A stretch of 64,000 nt of DNA. It comes from Pontederia crassipes (Eukaryota; Streptophyta; Magnoliopsida; Commelinales; Pontederiaceae). The position numbers and the translations under genes were made by a program. Each line of letters starts with the position of its first letter. Within the stretch, counting starts at the first letter, position 1. The stretch spans positions 47,457,654 through 47,521,653 of the forward strand of contig CM060197.1 in NCBI GenBank assembly GCA_030549335.1. Reading direction: 5' to 3'. The notes below the pieces were generated by a model, which was not told the DNA's origin, searched no databases, and was given only the letters and a program-made list of their open reading frames with translations. Shown piece after piece: positions 46,640 through 59,098 of this stretch.

Positions 46640-48803
46640 AGGGTGAAAGAGCTTTAGAAGACAAATGGAAGAAATTTTATGCCAAGAAGATAGAGTTGCA
46701 AATTGAATGTTAAATTGATGCCCAAGACGGAGGTCCTTAAATTTGTGCTATAAACCAATCAGACTATGCTAAGTGATTTTCAGGAGGTGAAGTTGCAAAG
46801 TGATGCTTTTTGTTTTAATGCACCGATGGCATATGTTTAGGTACAATCTAGTAGATGGCATGCAACATTTGGATGTGGAAATGAGATTAAACACTATTTT
46901 GCTTGTGTAGTGAATGAGATATTAATATATGATGTCTTGTGGATTGCAGCATGGCTAATTTTTTGTCATATCCTATCAAAATGAACGTGTATACGGATGC
47001 TTTGTCTCCATATGAAAGTGCAAAGTTATCAATTCTGCCCTATTGTGGTGGTGTTGTCTTGGCCATATGTGGGCTTCCTTGTTGCCGTTTGTTCTTATAC
47101 ATGTCATTTGTTGTAGCATTCCTTGTTGCCTGTTTAGCTGAAGTTTTAATATTGTCAGAAATACTTTGTAATTGAAAATGGATAATTTCACTTCTCCAAA
47201 AAAGCCCAAGACTTGTTCTGCACTTTCATCTAATAAATTACTCTCTGCTACATTCATTTAGCTTCATTATCTTAGTATCCATGTCAAAGTGGAATCCTTG
47301 GAATTTAATATCAGTAATTCTTTTGCTTAATGTGTTGAGAAATGATTGCCAGTCAAAACATGCATATTTATGCGGTTAGCAGAGGAGTCTGATTGTGTGA
47401 AGTTGTAATTGAATTATGATTTCTTGTGATTTAAAAAAAAATGTACATTTTGCATTATTTTAGTACACCTTTTGGGTTCCAAGTCATTTAAGATTAGAGG
47501 TTTGATGGTGCTATCATGAGAAGCAAGTGGGACATATAATAGTTTGGAATTTTTCTTAAAATATGAATCAGAGCCGTTATAGCTCCTCGTTGATTTTTTT
47601 ACTGTTGATCTATTCTTGATTAAATCCTAGCCGTCATAGCTCTTCCTTCAAGCCAGACCACAGATTTTAATGAGATCAATCTCAACCGTTCAGTTTTAAC
47701 ATGCTTACAAGACACGCATTGGACAGGCCTAGGCCCATCCGGTTATTAAACCCATTATTTTTTTTAAAAACACTTAGCTTGTAAAAATTAATTTTCCAAA
47801 TTATTTACTATTTTTTAAATTAATTTCCTGAAAAGTTATTAAATCTGGATAGTATTTTCAGATTAATAATCTTACTTATAAAATTAAATTTTGACAAATT
47901 AATAACTACTATTTCCGTATTAATATTAATTTTTAATTGCTTCTGGACAATTTCAGCATTGATGTTTCATTGAATATTCCAAAAGTTGTTTTGGATATCC
48001 AATTGTAAAATTTTATATTTTCCAGTTGTTATTACTACAAGTTATATGTTTGTCAATTTATTTGGAAAATTTTAATGTTTGTATTCAAAACTATATTAAA
48101 TGTTATCTTTTTATATTTTTGCAAATTGGACTATGTGATATTAATTATTGACAATTGAAACAAAAGTTTAGGAAAAATATGTTTTCAAAATTTAGACTTC
48201 AAAATTGGCAAAGATTGAACATCCAATTATGAAAGATTGGACGATGCTCCTATATATGAAAGATGAGTTGATAAGATGAAAATTTGAATCTCTACCCAAG
48301 ATAATGTAGACTGCACTCTCTGAGTTGAGATATTGAAGTCTTTTGATAGCTTACTAATTAGACAAGAGAATTTGACAATGTAAAAGACCGCTCGTGGATT
48401 TGATTAACAATATTTTTTTTTTAAAAAAATGAACAAATTAATCCTCTTCATTTGATTAACTATCGAAATAGGCATTTATCTCATTTCACCAAGTCTTATT
48501 TATTTCTTCATTTATCGACATTTAGATATGGTCAAAACTCATAAGGCTATTAATTTTTTTCTATCCCCATCACACAAAAATTTCCGATCAAACCTATTAA
48601 TTTCATCCAATTGGCATATTTTATTTATGCATTGAATTATTCCTTTTTATCTTTCTCTTGTATTCCATGCATTGTAAAGTATCACAGAAGACGTATAAAA
48701 TTGGAAGGGTATGCTTCTCATTGTATAAACAAATACTATTTATTTATAAAAATATACTATATAGAATGCAGATGAATGTAGAAAACTAATTAATTAAAAG
48801 ATC
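46640..48803. other. CNL 3' flank, then AT-rich DNA without a gene
   Basis: Up to about 47567 the sequence is collinear with the 3' flank of the first CNL locus. From there to 48803 I see only AT-rich sequence; no coding motif or terminal repeat is visible. A TAGGCCCAT element near 47728 resembles plant promoter site II motifs, but no gene follows it. Confidence 0.5.
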
Positions 48804-49769
48804 TTACAAAGCTTGAATTGATATTTGGATTTTTTTTATCAAAATTCTAATATAAATCTTATATAAAAGATTCAAAACCTTATTAATTTCTTAAAAACCT
48901 AACCGTCAATCCATCTTCTCTCTTTTTTCTTCTCCACCAAGAAAAGGGAGTCCTATTTTTCATGATGACTATGCTTTAAGATTAACGAAGAGAATATCAA
49001 AATTTCTAGAAAAAAGGACAAGAAGACTTAGAGGCTTCTATATAATAAAAAATGAATTTTAGATCTAAAATCTAAAGATATGTAAAGGGGATCCAAACCC
49101 CTCTCTTTCCTTTCAATGATATTTTGTTTGAATTGAGAGTCTCAAGAACATGGATATAAATTTTGATTGAGGATTGCATAAATAAGGATTGCATTAATAA
49201 AGCTTTCATGATTTATGTTGCATAATTTATTAAATTCATGACTGTTTTGTAATTATTATTTGAATAGGTTTTTCTTATCCAAAATTTACAAATAATATAT
49301 CAAAGTCTAGTTTCCACAAAAATTAGTTTCGTATGATTTGAAGATGTATACAAGTAGTTATGATCCAAACATCGGATTGCTATCGTGTTGCCTTGGGTAA
49401 ATTGTAAAAAGTATCATAAATTAGAAATACTGAATTATGGTTTCAAATTTATTTTCAAATTATAGGTTCATATTATCTTTATGTAAAAATTGAAATCATC
49501 GAAAAAGAATAAGTACAAGTTAAATTATTAATATTTTAATGACTCTTGTCAAAATACTATGCAGAGAAAAGATCCTGGTAGTTCTATAAATTTTTAGGAA
49601 TAATTCCTAAATCTTGTTAATGAATGAAAATTACATGTTTTAACGTGTTCTATGATGCATAGATGCTAAAAGATCATACCTGAAATATTTATGATATTTT
49701 AGATTATTCTTATTGTAGTTGTAATATCAAAATTTGAGAATTTCGGATGAAAGATCGAATTCTGAATTG

Positions 49770-50080
49770 TCGGCACGGTCGTGCCGACCCTCAGCACGGC
49801 CGTAACCGAGAGACTAAAATCGGCCTGTCCAAGGCACTGGCACGACCGTGACATGCACTGTCACAGCCGTGACCAATTAAGAACGATCATGACACTCCCA
49901 GTCACGGCCGTGAGTGAGAAGGAAAATGAAAAGGAAAATAACGTTCTGTCATGCCCGTGACTTTTACTGCCACGGCCGTGATAGCGACAAGCACGGCCGT
50001 GACTACGCCAATCACGACCGTGACAGAAGGGGCTGTTTTGGGGTTCTATCACGGCCGTGACCAACCCATCACAATAGTGA
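49770..50080. repeat. CACGGCCGTG palindrome cluster
   Basis: At least eight near-perfect TCACGGCCGTGAC palindromes are spaced 15-40 bp apart and separated by non-repeated bases. These are the best-preserved copies of the cluster that also occurs in the LTRs at 8577-14208 and 18421-21604. Confidence 0.85.
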
Positions 50081-50121
50081 CCGAGCGAAAGATAGGTTCT
50101 ATGATCTATTTAAAGCAATGT

Positions 50122-51148
50122 TGTTAGGATCGGACCGGACAACGACCCGGATTGATGTCCGTTTTAGGCCAAATTGATTGGACCGATCAGTTAGACCAGA
50201 TAATAATAAAATATTATATTTAATATAATATACTAAATTAAGTTATTATATTTTGATTATATACGTATGTCAAAATATAATTATACAAAAGAAAAATAAC
50301 AATCATAAATTTACATTTTAAGATTTGATGTTAAAATTATTACACACTTAATAAATTAAAATCTTATTTATTTTTGTTATTATATATAAATTTTCTATTC
50401 TTTAAATTTTTGTATTTTATATCTTTGTTTTTTTATGTTAGAAGTAACAAACAAATATTTTTTCCGAAAATATTATGACAAGATCATATATTCTATAAAA
50501 AAAATATATAGTATAATTAGTGGTTAATATTAAATTTGAACTTATTATGTAAAGAAAATTCAAATTTATGTATATATATTATTATATATATACTATATTA
50601 TCTTAAGTCTATTATACATACAAAAAAGAAGTTTGCACTATTCATCCCTAACTAATTTATCTAATATAATAAATATATAATATATAATTAACTTATATTA
50701 TAATATATATTTATGATATTAAAAAAATTGAATAGAATTATAATTCATAATTAAAGTTCAAAGTGTAATAAGCTCTAGATTAAATGAAGAGATAAAAAAT
50801 AAGTAATGTATACAAACATAGTCCCACATTGCTAATAGAAAGAAGATGGGGTAAAGTGACAAGTATTAATAAGAGAGGAGAGTAATGGATCAATATCATT
50901 GTTACGGAGAAAGTCCATTTTTAGATATTTTTAAAATTTATAATAATAAAAAATATTTACTAACCAAAAAATTAAAAAAGCCGACGGGCCCATGAACCGT
51001 GGTTCAACCCGATTTTGGCTGGCTTTCATCATTTTTGACCAATCTGAATCGGTTCAATCCGGTTTGATCAATGGTCCGATTTTGGAATTTGGAATGGATC
51101 GTGTTAGTGGCCGACCCGACCTATCGGTCCAATTCAACCCTAATAACA
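50122..51148. mobile_element. Unclassified inserted element with TGTTA...TAACA ends
   Basis: The segment begins TGTTAGGATCGGACCGG and ends CAACCCTAATAACA. Its last 180 bp are rich in GGTTCAATCCGGTTT-type motifs, and the middle is AT-rich. It separates LTR sequence that is contiguous in paralogous copies, which supports insertion. No coding motif and no clear target duplication are seen. It could be a solo LTR or an inverted-repeat DNA element. Confidence 0.5.
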
Positions 51149-51299
51149 CTGTATTTTCATGATATCATTACCATGTATTGATGACTGATGATCGATGATG
51201 GTAACTGTGAACAGAGATACAAGAAATGTATGCTCAGTCATAATTAGGCTAGGGGATGATTGATATGCTCGATGTGTTGATGACCCTAATAAAATATAA

Positions 51300-52200
51300 A
51301 GTTGAAGAAAATGCCTCGATACTCATTAAGGTTAAGAAGTAAATGCCAATCACCTTAGCATGATTGGAACTTCTAAGGAAATAATGCCATCATCTGAAAT
51401 GGTGTTTGAAATTTCCTAGGGACCATTGGCCTAGTTGTAATGATGTTATCCTGAGCCTTCAACTAAGCAAAGATGAAAAATGAGGGTAAGAAGTAAATAC
51501 ATTTCACCTTATAATGATTGAGACTTCTTGGAGAATAATGTCATCACGTAAAGGTGTTTGAGATTTTCCATAAGTAAATATATTTCGTTTTATGACGACT
51601 GAGGTTTCTTCGAGAAATAATGTCATCACTTGAAAGGGTATTTGAGATTTTCCAGTGCTTTATGAACTAATGTAGTGATGAATGATGAAGGCAAGAAGTA
51701 AATGTCTTTCACCTCATAGTGATTGAGACTTCTTGAGAAATAATGTCATTACCTAAAATGTGTTTGAGATTTCTCAGTGTCTTATGGACAAATATAATGA
51801 TGTAAAAATGAATGATAAAGGTAAGAAGTAAATGTCTTTCACCTTACAGTGATTGAATTTTTTTAGAAAATAATGATGGAGCCTTCACCTAAGGATGTTT
51901 GAGATTTTTCAGAAGTAGATGTCTTTCACTTTATGATGATTGAGACTTCTTTGAAAAATGTGCCATCATCCTAAAAGTGTTTAAGATTTTTTAGTGTCCA
52001 ATTAACTAGTGTAAGGTTGTTAAATTGTATTGACTATAAGGCAAAGAAGAAGTATGTTATCTAATGAATGTAATGAAAATAAGTCATGAATGTAAGAATG
52101 AGAAGTAAATGTCTTTCACTCACGGTGATTGAGATTTCTCGGGAAGTAATGTCATCACCTTAATGGTGTTTGAGATTTTTCAATGTAAAGATAGAAGATA
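51300..52200 (+). repeat. Tandem ~60-130 bp motif array inside the LTR
   Basis: The unit AAGAAGTAAATGTCTTTCACC...GATTGAGACTTCTTGAGAAATAATGTCATCACC...GTTTGAGATTT recurs six or more times with drift. The inverse motif (AATAGTGAGGGACTTTATTCC-like) forms the equivalent array in the minus LTR at 9470-10020 and 12190-12660. Confidence 0.75.
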
Positions 52201-53101
52201 TCATACGATAATGTTAATGTATGTAGGGTTATAATGGCCCCAATGATATCTTAGGGTAATAAAAGAAAGAAAGATGAATGGATGAATGTCCAAAGGATTA
52301 TATCATAATCACGAGAAAATGTAAAGCAAAAAATGAAAAGAAAGAAAGAGAAAATGTCAAGTGATAAATAAGGATTAAAGAGTTATAAAAAAACTTCTAG
52401 AGTACACATGACAATGGAAAGAAAATGCAATGATATGTCTATGTCATATATGTTATGTATGTTATGAATATATGTCTTATGGTATGGTACTTGCATATGA
52501 TGACTCTAAGGTAAGACAAGTATATTAAAATGATTATGTTTCAAGAATGATATGTTAAGAGTGAATGATAAGCACGATGTATTGTCATGTAAGGATCATA
52601 ATATAGTTCATAGCATGTATGTTATGTTATTATGATGAAAAATGATGCATCGCATATAAAAATATGTAATAGGTTATCATGGCATGCATGACCTTTATAT
52701 ACTCTAATTGAAAAACCCTATACTCTGGATCCGTGCAGGTAATCAAGATTAAGTGATGGATGACAACTCAAGCTCGTGACGAAGAGTTGCACATGCTTAG
52801 GTTCAAAAAAATGTTATGGTTCTAGTTGAACATTAAGTCAATTTTTTAATTATTATGATTTTTTCTAAATTATTAAGTCTTTCGTTGTAAAATGATGAAC
52901 GGACTAATTACGCAAAATTTTCCTAAATGACAAAAAACAATTAGGATGAATTTTCGAGTCATTTCGTAGGATGCATATTTCAAGAACTATAATGTTCTTG
53001 TTGCAATGTTTGAAGAACTACAGGTTTTCATTGTCGACATCATAATTGGAGAATGTCAAAATAGTGCATATATTTCCTAGAATATCTTCTATGTGATATG
53101 A

Positions 53102-53121
53102 GGGGCCGTTTGGTTGGTGGA
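53102..53121 (+). repeat. Left terminal inverted repeat of the PIF/Harbinger element
   Basis: GGGGCCGTTTGGTTGGTGGA has the GTTTGGTT core typical of PIF/Harbinger and Tourist termini. An inverted partial copy (CCAAACGGC) lies about 50 bp further in, at 53159-53167. Confidence 0.85.
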
Positions 53122-54269
53122 TATCGAACGGAATATGTACTTATTCATCGTAATAGTGCCAAACGGCAGGCTGATTAGGAATAAAGACCGACAAGGGATG
53201 CACATTATACGAAGTTTGTTTAATCTTGTCGGCCTTATGTTTTTTGGTATATCGCATTCGTCAATTTTGGTGGAATACAAGTTATTCAACATTTTCAATA
53301 AGGGGCATGCACGTCATTTAACTGTTCAGTGAAGATGACATCAAAACCCTCTTCTTTACTTTCGACATCTGCGCCGAACTAGGGCACCGTGAACGGGAAT
53401 GATGATCAACGCTCTCGTACCAAACTAGGGCATCTTGGTCGCCATTTTCTTCGTCGGTGGCTCGTGAACGTCGAGCGACGAGATCGGCCTGAGCAACTTC
53501 GTTGAACAAAGGTACTGAATCGCTCTCTATTTGCACACATCTACTGCGTAGTCTCTTCCGATTTCGCTCATTTTTTGAAAGAATGGTCTCTTCCGATTAC
53601 CTCCGACGACAACGACTACAGAGCCGGCCCCTGCAGCCCTCAACCCCTCCTCCTCTGTTCGTTCGCCGGATTTAATGGAGCACGTCGCGTCATGATGACG
53701 GGTACAATGGTTGTGTGACCTCGTTAGATCCGAAAATGATAACTGATTTCATTTTTTTATTCTATTTGCTTTCTCTCTTCCGATTTCCACATGTGCTTAT
53801 TATTCCTCTTTTTCTCTACACTATTGTAGGAATCCATCTGTTTGCTCGCTGCCGCACAAGGCTGGGACTAGTTCATTAACGACACAGTATGTCATATTCC
53901 AGCTACTTGTGCAAACTTGATGTTCATGGAGTGCTGCATTTGTGTGGTAACAATTATTTGCAATTTCAGTAGACTTAAGTTCTGCTAATTTTACACATGC
54001 CATGTCGTTCATGTCGTTTGCAAATCCATATGTCTTACCACATGTAGGGCAAACATTTCACACCGAACATGTCTTATGTGCCTGAGTACATGTATGTTTA
54101 ATTTTACACGAAATATTTCCTACCTAATTTAGGGCCTAAAGTGAAACTGTCGTATGTGCAAATTGATTCGGCTACTCAGATTAAGGCATAAATGCATTTT
54201 CATTTCTTCACAGAACCTTAATTAGATTGTCAAGCAACCACCTAAATACTTGTGTAAGGAACTCTCACA

Positions 54270-55735
54270 ATGTTCGAAGAGCTGACTTCTAGAAACAAAG
54301 ATGGTTTATTTAGAAAGAAGCGCCTCAGCAACTGGAATGATGCGTTGGATGAAGTGTTTGTAGGATTAATGAAACTTGAACACTTGGATGGGAACTTTGT
54401 GAATGGGGTCTTCTCTACTGAGATGTGGAAGCGTATAGTGGTCTGATTTAACGAGATAACCAAGAGAGGGTATGACATGGCCAACTTGAAAAATAGGCTG
54501 AAAAACTTGAAGAAAATGATGATGTTGTACCAAAGTTTACTGAATCGCAGTGGTTGGGGTTGGGATGCCGAGAAGAAAACTCCAACCCCTGGTGAGGAAC
54601 ACATGTGGGAAGAGGTCATAACGGTAAGATTCAACAGTTGTCTAAATTCATACTTATGATTCAGTTAGGCATGGAGGCTTCAAAAGTCCTAACCATTCTT
54701 CATTTCATTTAATAGGCAAACAACGAGTACTCCAGGGTTAAAGGGAAGTCATTTCCTGTTTATGATGACATGCTATTCATATATTCCAAGAACACTGCCA
54801 CTGGTAATCGTGCCTTCACTACTACCATGTCTGATTTTCCATCTGATAACGTAGAGATAATGGAAGAGGATGACAATACAGACATTGACATCACTTTGGA
54901 TGCTATCACATTTGCACAATCTAATAAAAGCAACGATGGAAGTGTAGGTAACACAACTGACTTCCTATTTGATAGTCCATCCTCAGCGGCCGCAAGTGAA
55001 GATCCCTTCTCTGGTGTCTCCCCTTCTCCTTCATTAGCAAAGAGGGCTAGTGTTAGAGCTCAAAATGCTAAGATGAGAAAGAGTAAAGGACATAATGTAG
55101 TAGCAATAGATATAATGAATGAGTTAGCACAACAAGACAAAATAAGATTGGTACTACTGGATGAGATAGTGAAACGTGATAAGGAATTCAAGCAGTATAA
55201 CAGAGATAAATGTTGGACAAAATTGCGTGAGAAAGTAACCAATTGTACCCTTGAATTCAAGATGGCCATGATGGAATGCTTCAAAGATGAAAGTAATTAC
55301 TGGGCTTTCATGACTTGTGAGGAGGACATGATGGAACCATGGTTAATGGAGCAGCTAGAGGTCTATCGGAGAAAACGAACACAAATAAGGGGCCAAACGA
55401 GTAACTACTATGGCTGCACAAGTTCAAGTTTCACTCTTAGTTCATCATACTCACCAAGAAGTGGCATCTTGAGGGCTACATCTACATCTACGCCATCTAC
55501 CACTCTCGGTTCACTGATTGGTGAAGCTAGCAATTGGAGTGCTGCGTTTCTTTCCTCGTCATCACTCACATGTCCTAATATTGGCACAGGCTTTTCTCTC
55601 CACAGTTCCTTTATTCCAACAGCACTTCCTACTCAACTTTCCTCAAGGCCGACTGTTCCCAGTGGCATGGCATTCTCAATCCGTTCCTCACCAAGTGGCG
55701 GCTCTACTTCTGCAGGAGCCTCCTCTTCTGACTAA
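54270..55735 (+). pseudogene. PIF/Harbinger ORF1, Myb/SANT-like (Myb_DNA-bind_3) protein
   Basis: Exon 1 (54270-54623) encodes the tryptophan-spaced Myb/SANT-like domain: a SNWNDALDEVF opening, a MWKRIV segment, LKNRLKNLKKMMMLYQSLL, then a GWGWDAEKKTPTP segment. One in-frame TGA at 54444 breaks it. A GTAAGA donor (54624) and a TTTAATAG acceptor (54715) bound a 92 bp intron. Exon 2 (54716-55735) encodes a Pro-Val-Tyr-Asp-Asp motif, an acidic Ser-rich stretch, a Lys/Arg-rich segment near 55060, a charged helix, and a Ser/Thr/Pro-rich tail ending at TAA. Family ORF1 proteins partner with the transposase and bind the element ends. One stop codon is the only clear lesion. Confidence 0.85.
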
Positions 55736-56080
55736 GTCACACACCAACTGGAGCTCACATGGGGACCTTTTGGATTTACTTTTAAGTAGTACTGATGACC
55801 TCGCATATTGCAGCTGATATCTCGACTTTTGGAATTACTTTTGGAATCACTTTTCTCTAGGTCATATGACCAGTTGGAACTTTATTCGCATAACTAATTA
55901 TCACTTTATGTAGTATTATGAATTCTGAACTCTATATTTTAGCCCATGTGTGTGCTCAAAGATGTTTATGTTATGTATGGTGATCTACATGCTTGTGCTA
56001 CGTAATGTCATTTTAATACATGCGTGTGTTATCATTTTAGTATTTCTTTCATTTTTGGTAGTGACATTTTTTATGCATAG

Positions 56081-57581
56081 ATGAATAGTCGTATGCTAAT
56101 ACAACTATTGGTAGAGGAGGAGAAATTCCATGAGGATGTTATGAAAACCATTACTGCTAGTGGTGTAATTGAGATAGGGTTTGTGGAAGCAGTTCCTCGT
56201 AATCCTTGCAGAACTTGTCCGTTCACCGGTCATCAGCTAATAGTAGACATATTAAGAGGTCACCCTCAAAGATCTTATGACCTATTTAGGATGTCTTCTG
56301 CAATGTTCATGAAGTTGGATGAGTTACTCACGCCTAGAGGCCTTGTACATAGCACACAACATGTGAGTTCCTGTGAGTAATTGGCTTCTTTCTTACATGT
56401 TTTAGGACACGGCACCTCCAATAGAACCCTCGCTGAAAAGTTCCAACATTCTAGAGAAATCATATCTCGTCATTTCAATAATATGCTTGGAGCCATATGT
56501 TCTCTCCGACAAGAGTTCATTGTCTTACCTACTGGACAAGAAGATGTGCATCCACGCATACGTAACAACCCAAGATTTTGCCCCTTCTTTGTGGTACTGA
56601 CAACAATCAATTTTCATATGAAACTGCTACTTTATGATGATATTTTCTCGCTGGACTGACTACATTATTTTGCAGAATGCGCTTGGAGCTGTCGATGGAT
56701 ACGCATGTCCCAGCATTGGTAAGAAAGGTATATCAACCTCGTTATAGGAATCGCAAATGGTGGATTTCTCAAAATGTCATGGCAATCACTTCATTTGATC
56801 ATAGTTTCTTATATGTTTGCATCGGTTGGGAGGGTTCCACAGCAAACATGAGAGTTCTAAGGTGGTGTCTTGAATAGGGTCAATTCACCAAATCTATCTA
56901 GTTTAGTTACTTCGTTCGTTTCAGAAGGTATGCTTTTATCCATTTCGTTATTTCTGTGTCACAAATTTTGCTGTAAAACTAAATATTCTGTTAAGTCCAT
57001 TTTCTTTTTTGTCATGCAATAGGTAAATACTATCTTGTTGATTCTGGTTATGCAAACTCGACCAAATTTCTTGCCCCATATCGTGGCAGTAAGTATCACA
57101 TATCTGAATTTAATAATCGCGTGAGGGCATATGAAAATCCAAAGGAACTCTTCAACCATATGTATGCAAAACTCCGAAATTGTGTCGAAATTTTTTTTGG
57201 AATTTTGAAGTCACGGTTTGCCATTCTACGTTCGATAATGCATTTTCCTATCGAGACACAAGAACGAATAGTGTTGGCTTCTTGTATCTTGCATAATTTC
57301 ATAAAACGCTACCAAGGGACGAATGAAGCTGACGGCAACAACAATGTCAATGAGCCTATAACATCCGCAAACATCGGGAATGAAGAAAGTGGAAGGGGTG
57401 ACCTGCTGCGCAGCAACATCTCAGTTCAATTGTGGAACGCTCATCGTACTCGACGAGGTATAATTTTGCAATGTCCTTATTTAGTAAAAACAAGATTGTC
57501 ATTGAATTTATCTCATATGCAAACTTCCATCATATGTGTTGTGCAGGATATGCTGCGACAACCCCAAATGAAGAGACATGA
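56081..57581 (+). pseudogene. PIF/Harbinger transposase (DDE_Tnp_4), degenerate
   Basis: Exon 1 (56081-56600) has the family helix-turn-helix region (FLHVLGHGTSNRTLAEKFQHS) but a TAA at 56378 just before it. After an intron ending at TTTTGCAG (about 56675), the first catalytic Asp is in GAVDG. The second-Asp segment reads GWEGSTANMRVL, where Asn sits at the place expected for Asp. A frameshift lies between these two segments. The third exon (from 57022) has KYYLVDSGY, a CVEIFFGILKSRFAIL Glu segment and an ASCILHNF segment. A last intron (GTATAA...GTGCAG) leads to a short end at TGA 57581. The enzyme would cut and paste the element; this copy should be inactive. Confidence 0.85.
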
Positions 57582-58689
57582 GAGTCGAGGGCTTCAGTAC
57601 ATGGTGCACTACCTCCCATTCGCCTCTCTTCTAATTTGTACTAAACTGAGTCTATCATAGTTGTGTTCCTTTGTGCTGGTTGTCTTACATTACTTTCATG
57701 GATATTGGTTGTGGATAATTGGTTGGGTAATTTGAGTGATGACTTGTTACGCCTATTATTTGAATGGAACATTTATGTGTACTATGTTAATCTTTACGTT
57801 ATTTGAATGATGAATGGTACTTATTAGGTCTGTGGTACAATGTCATAATTGCATCACTTTTGGCAAACGCCCTATTCGGTTCACTGAGATATATAAGCAG
57901 ACTCAAGTAGATTAAACCACAACCAAAGGAGAAAATGAATGCACTTATACGTTCGAATGAATATTAATTCAAATTTGATAGCTAGATTTTCAATCCTTCA
58001 TCGTCTTCGAACATAGAGTAATTGGTTCGCAATATCTTGTAATTAAACTTTGCTCGGGCATCAAGCGATCAAGCCATTTAATCTGATTCCTTCGGTTCTC
58101 CGGTGCTGACATTATCTCGCTTCAAGTTTCATCTGCCATTTAATCTGCCATTTAATCTGCTCAACAAGAATCTGCCATTTAATCTGCTCAACAAGAATCT
58201 TCAAGTTTCATCCCAAATCTCGCTTCTCCATACTTGGCGATTCTACACATTATTTCAATACGCCTGATATTAGTCGAGAATGTTTGTCTCTGCTTTTTTT
58301 TTCCTGATTAAACATTTTTTTGTGCATGGTTTTTATGCTTCTTTTTTCCTATAATTGGCACCGTAAAGAAATAGTAAATTTCCAAATTCACATTTATAAG
58401 TGGCACCGTGGCCTAAATTGAAAGTAAATCAACACATAATTGAAGTTCATACATAACACTACAAATGAAGAAGTGGCCTAATTGAAAGTAAATCAACACG
58501 TAATTGAAGTTCATACATAACACTACAAATGAAGAAGTTCGACACATAAGTTCATACATAACACCATAATTAAGTGGCACCGTGGCCTAATTGTTATCAA
58601 TATCACATGACACCGGCCTCCATGAAAACTACATTAACTTCGGCAAAATGTAACCGATGATTACACCTAAGAGAGTAAATTACTTTCTC
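57582..58689. other. Non-coding part of the PIF element with short tandem repeats
   Basis: There is no gene. Bases 58130-58205 repeat an ATCTGCCATTTAATCTGC unit about four times. Bases 58430-58565 repeat an ATTGAAGTTCATACATAACA unit three times with spacers. Confidence 0.7.
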
Positions 58690-59098
58690 TCATTTCAGGC
58701 ATTTGATTCGTTCGTCTGCTTTTTCAACCTTCCGTAGTAGTCCAACTATGACAACAGATCCACGGTGTTCCATGGGTGGATCATACCACCGGAAGAATCC
58801 ACAAACGTCAATGGCATATTTTATTCTGCGCGAGAAGAGTACATCACAAGAGTTGGACTTATCACTATTGTCATCATAGAAAGGGGGGAGGGGAATATGA
58901 AGAATAGCTCACATGATAATTGGGACAGCTCCAGAAACGTCTCCCCGGATTGCTATCAGTCCACGAGGTCCTCAGCGTATAGAGCTTTTGATAGTAGCAA
59001 GACGGCGCATCCATGCGATGGTGTTCAACAGCGCAACCGGCTACCTGCAGATGCGTATCCTGCAAAGAAAACCAGTCATCAATGCCGACCCTCCACAT
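58690..59098 (-). pseudogene. GRF-type zinc finger reading frame inside the PIF element
   Basis: On the minus strand, exon 1 encodes RTSWTDSNPGRRFWSCPNYH, the core of a GRF zinc finger. It runs into a GTGAGC donor (about 58913). After a pyrimidine-rich ...CGCAG acceptor (58826), exon 2 encodes AIDVCGFFRWYDPPM, the second half of the finger, then a Val-rich helix and a stop at 58690. Direct joining at these sites is one base out of frame, so either another splice site is used or the copy is broken. The ATG at 59098 is only a guess; an upstream exon is possible. GRF fingers bind nucleic acid in other proteins; the role here is unknown. Confidence 0.65.

Larger units (their letters stand above)
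48804..52969 (+). mobile_element. Long Ty3/gypsy-like LTR (plus), with nested insertion
   Basis: The order matches the minus LTR at 8577-14208. It has a start with ATATTTGGA...TTTTATCAAAA, a TATATAAAAG box (about 48862), a GGGGATCC block (49088), the TGATTTGAAGATGTATAC block (49338) and CACGGCCGTG clusters (49770-50080). The GGATCCGTGCAGGTAAT block (52727) and a TTTTCGAGTC end (about 52960) follow. Both terminal TG/CA ends are eroded, so the boundaries are approximate. Confidence 0.68.
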
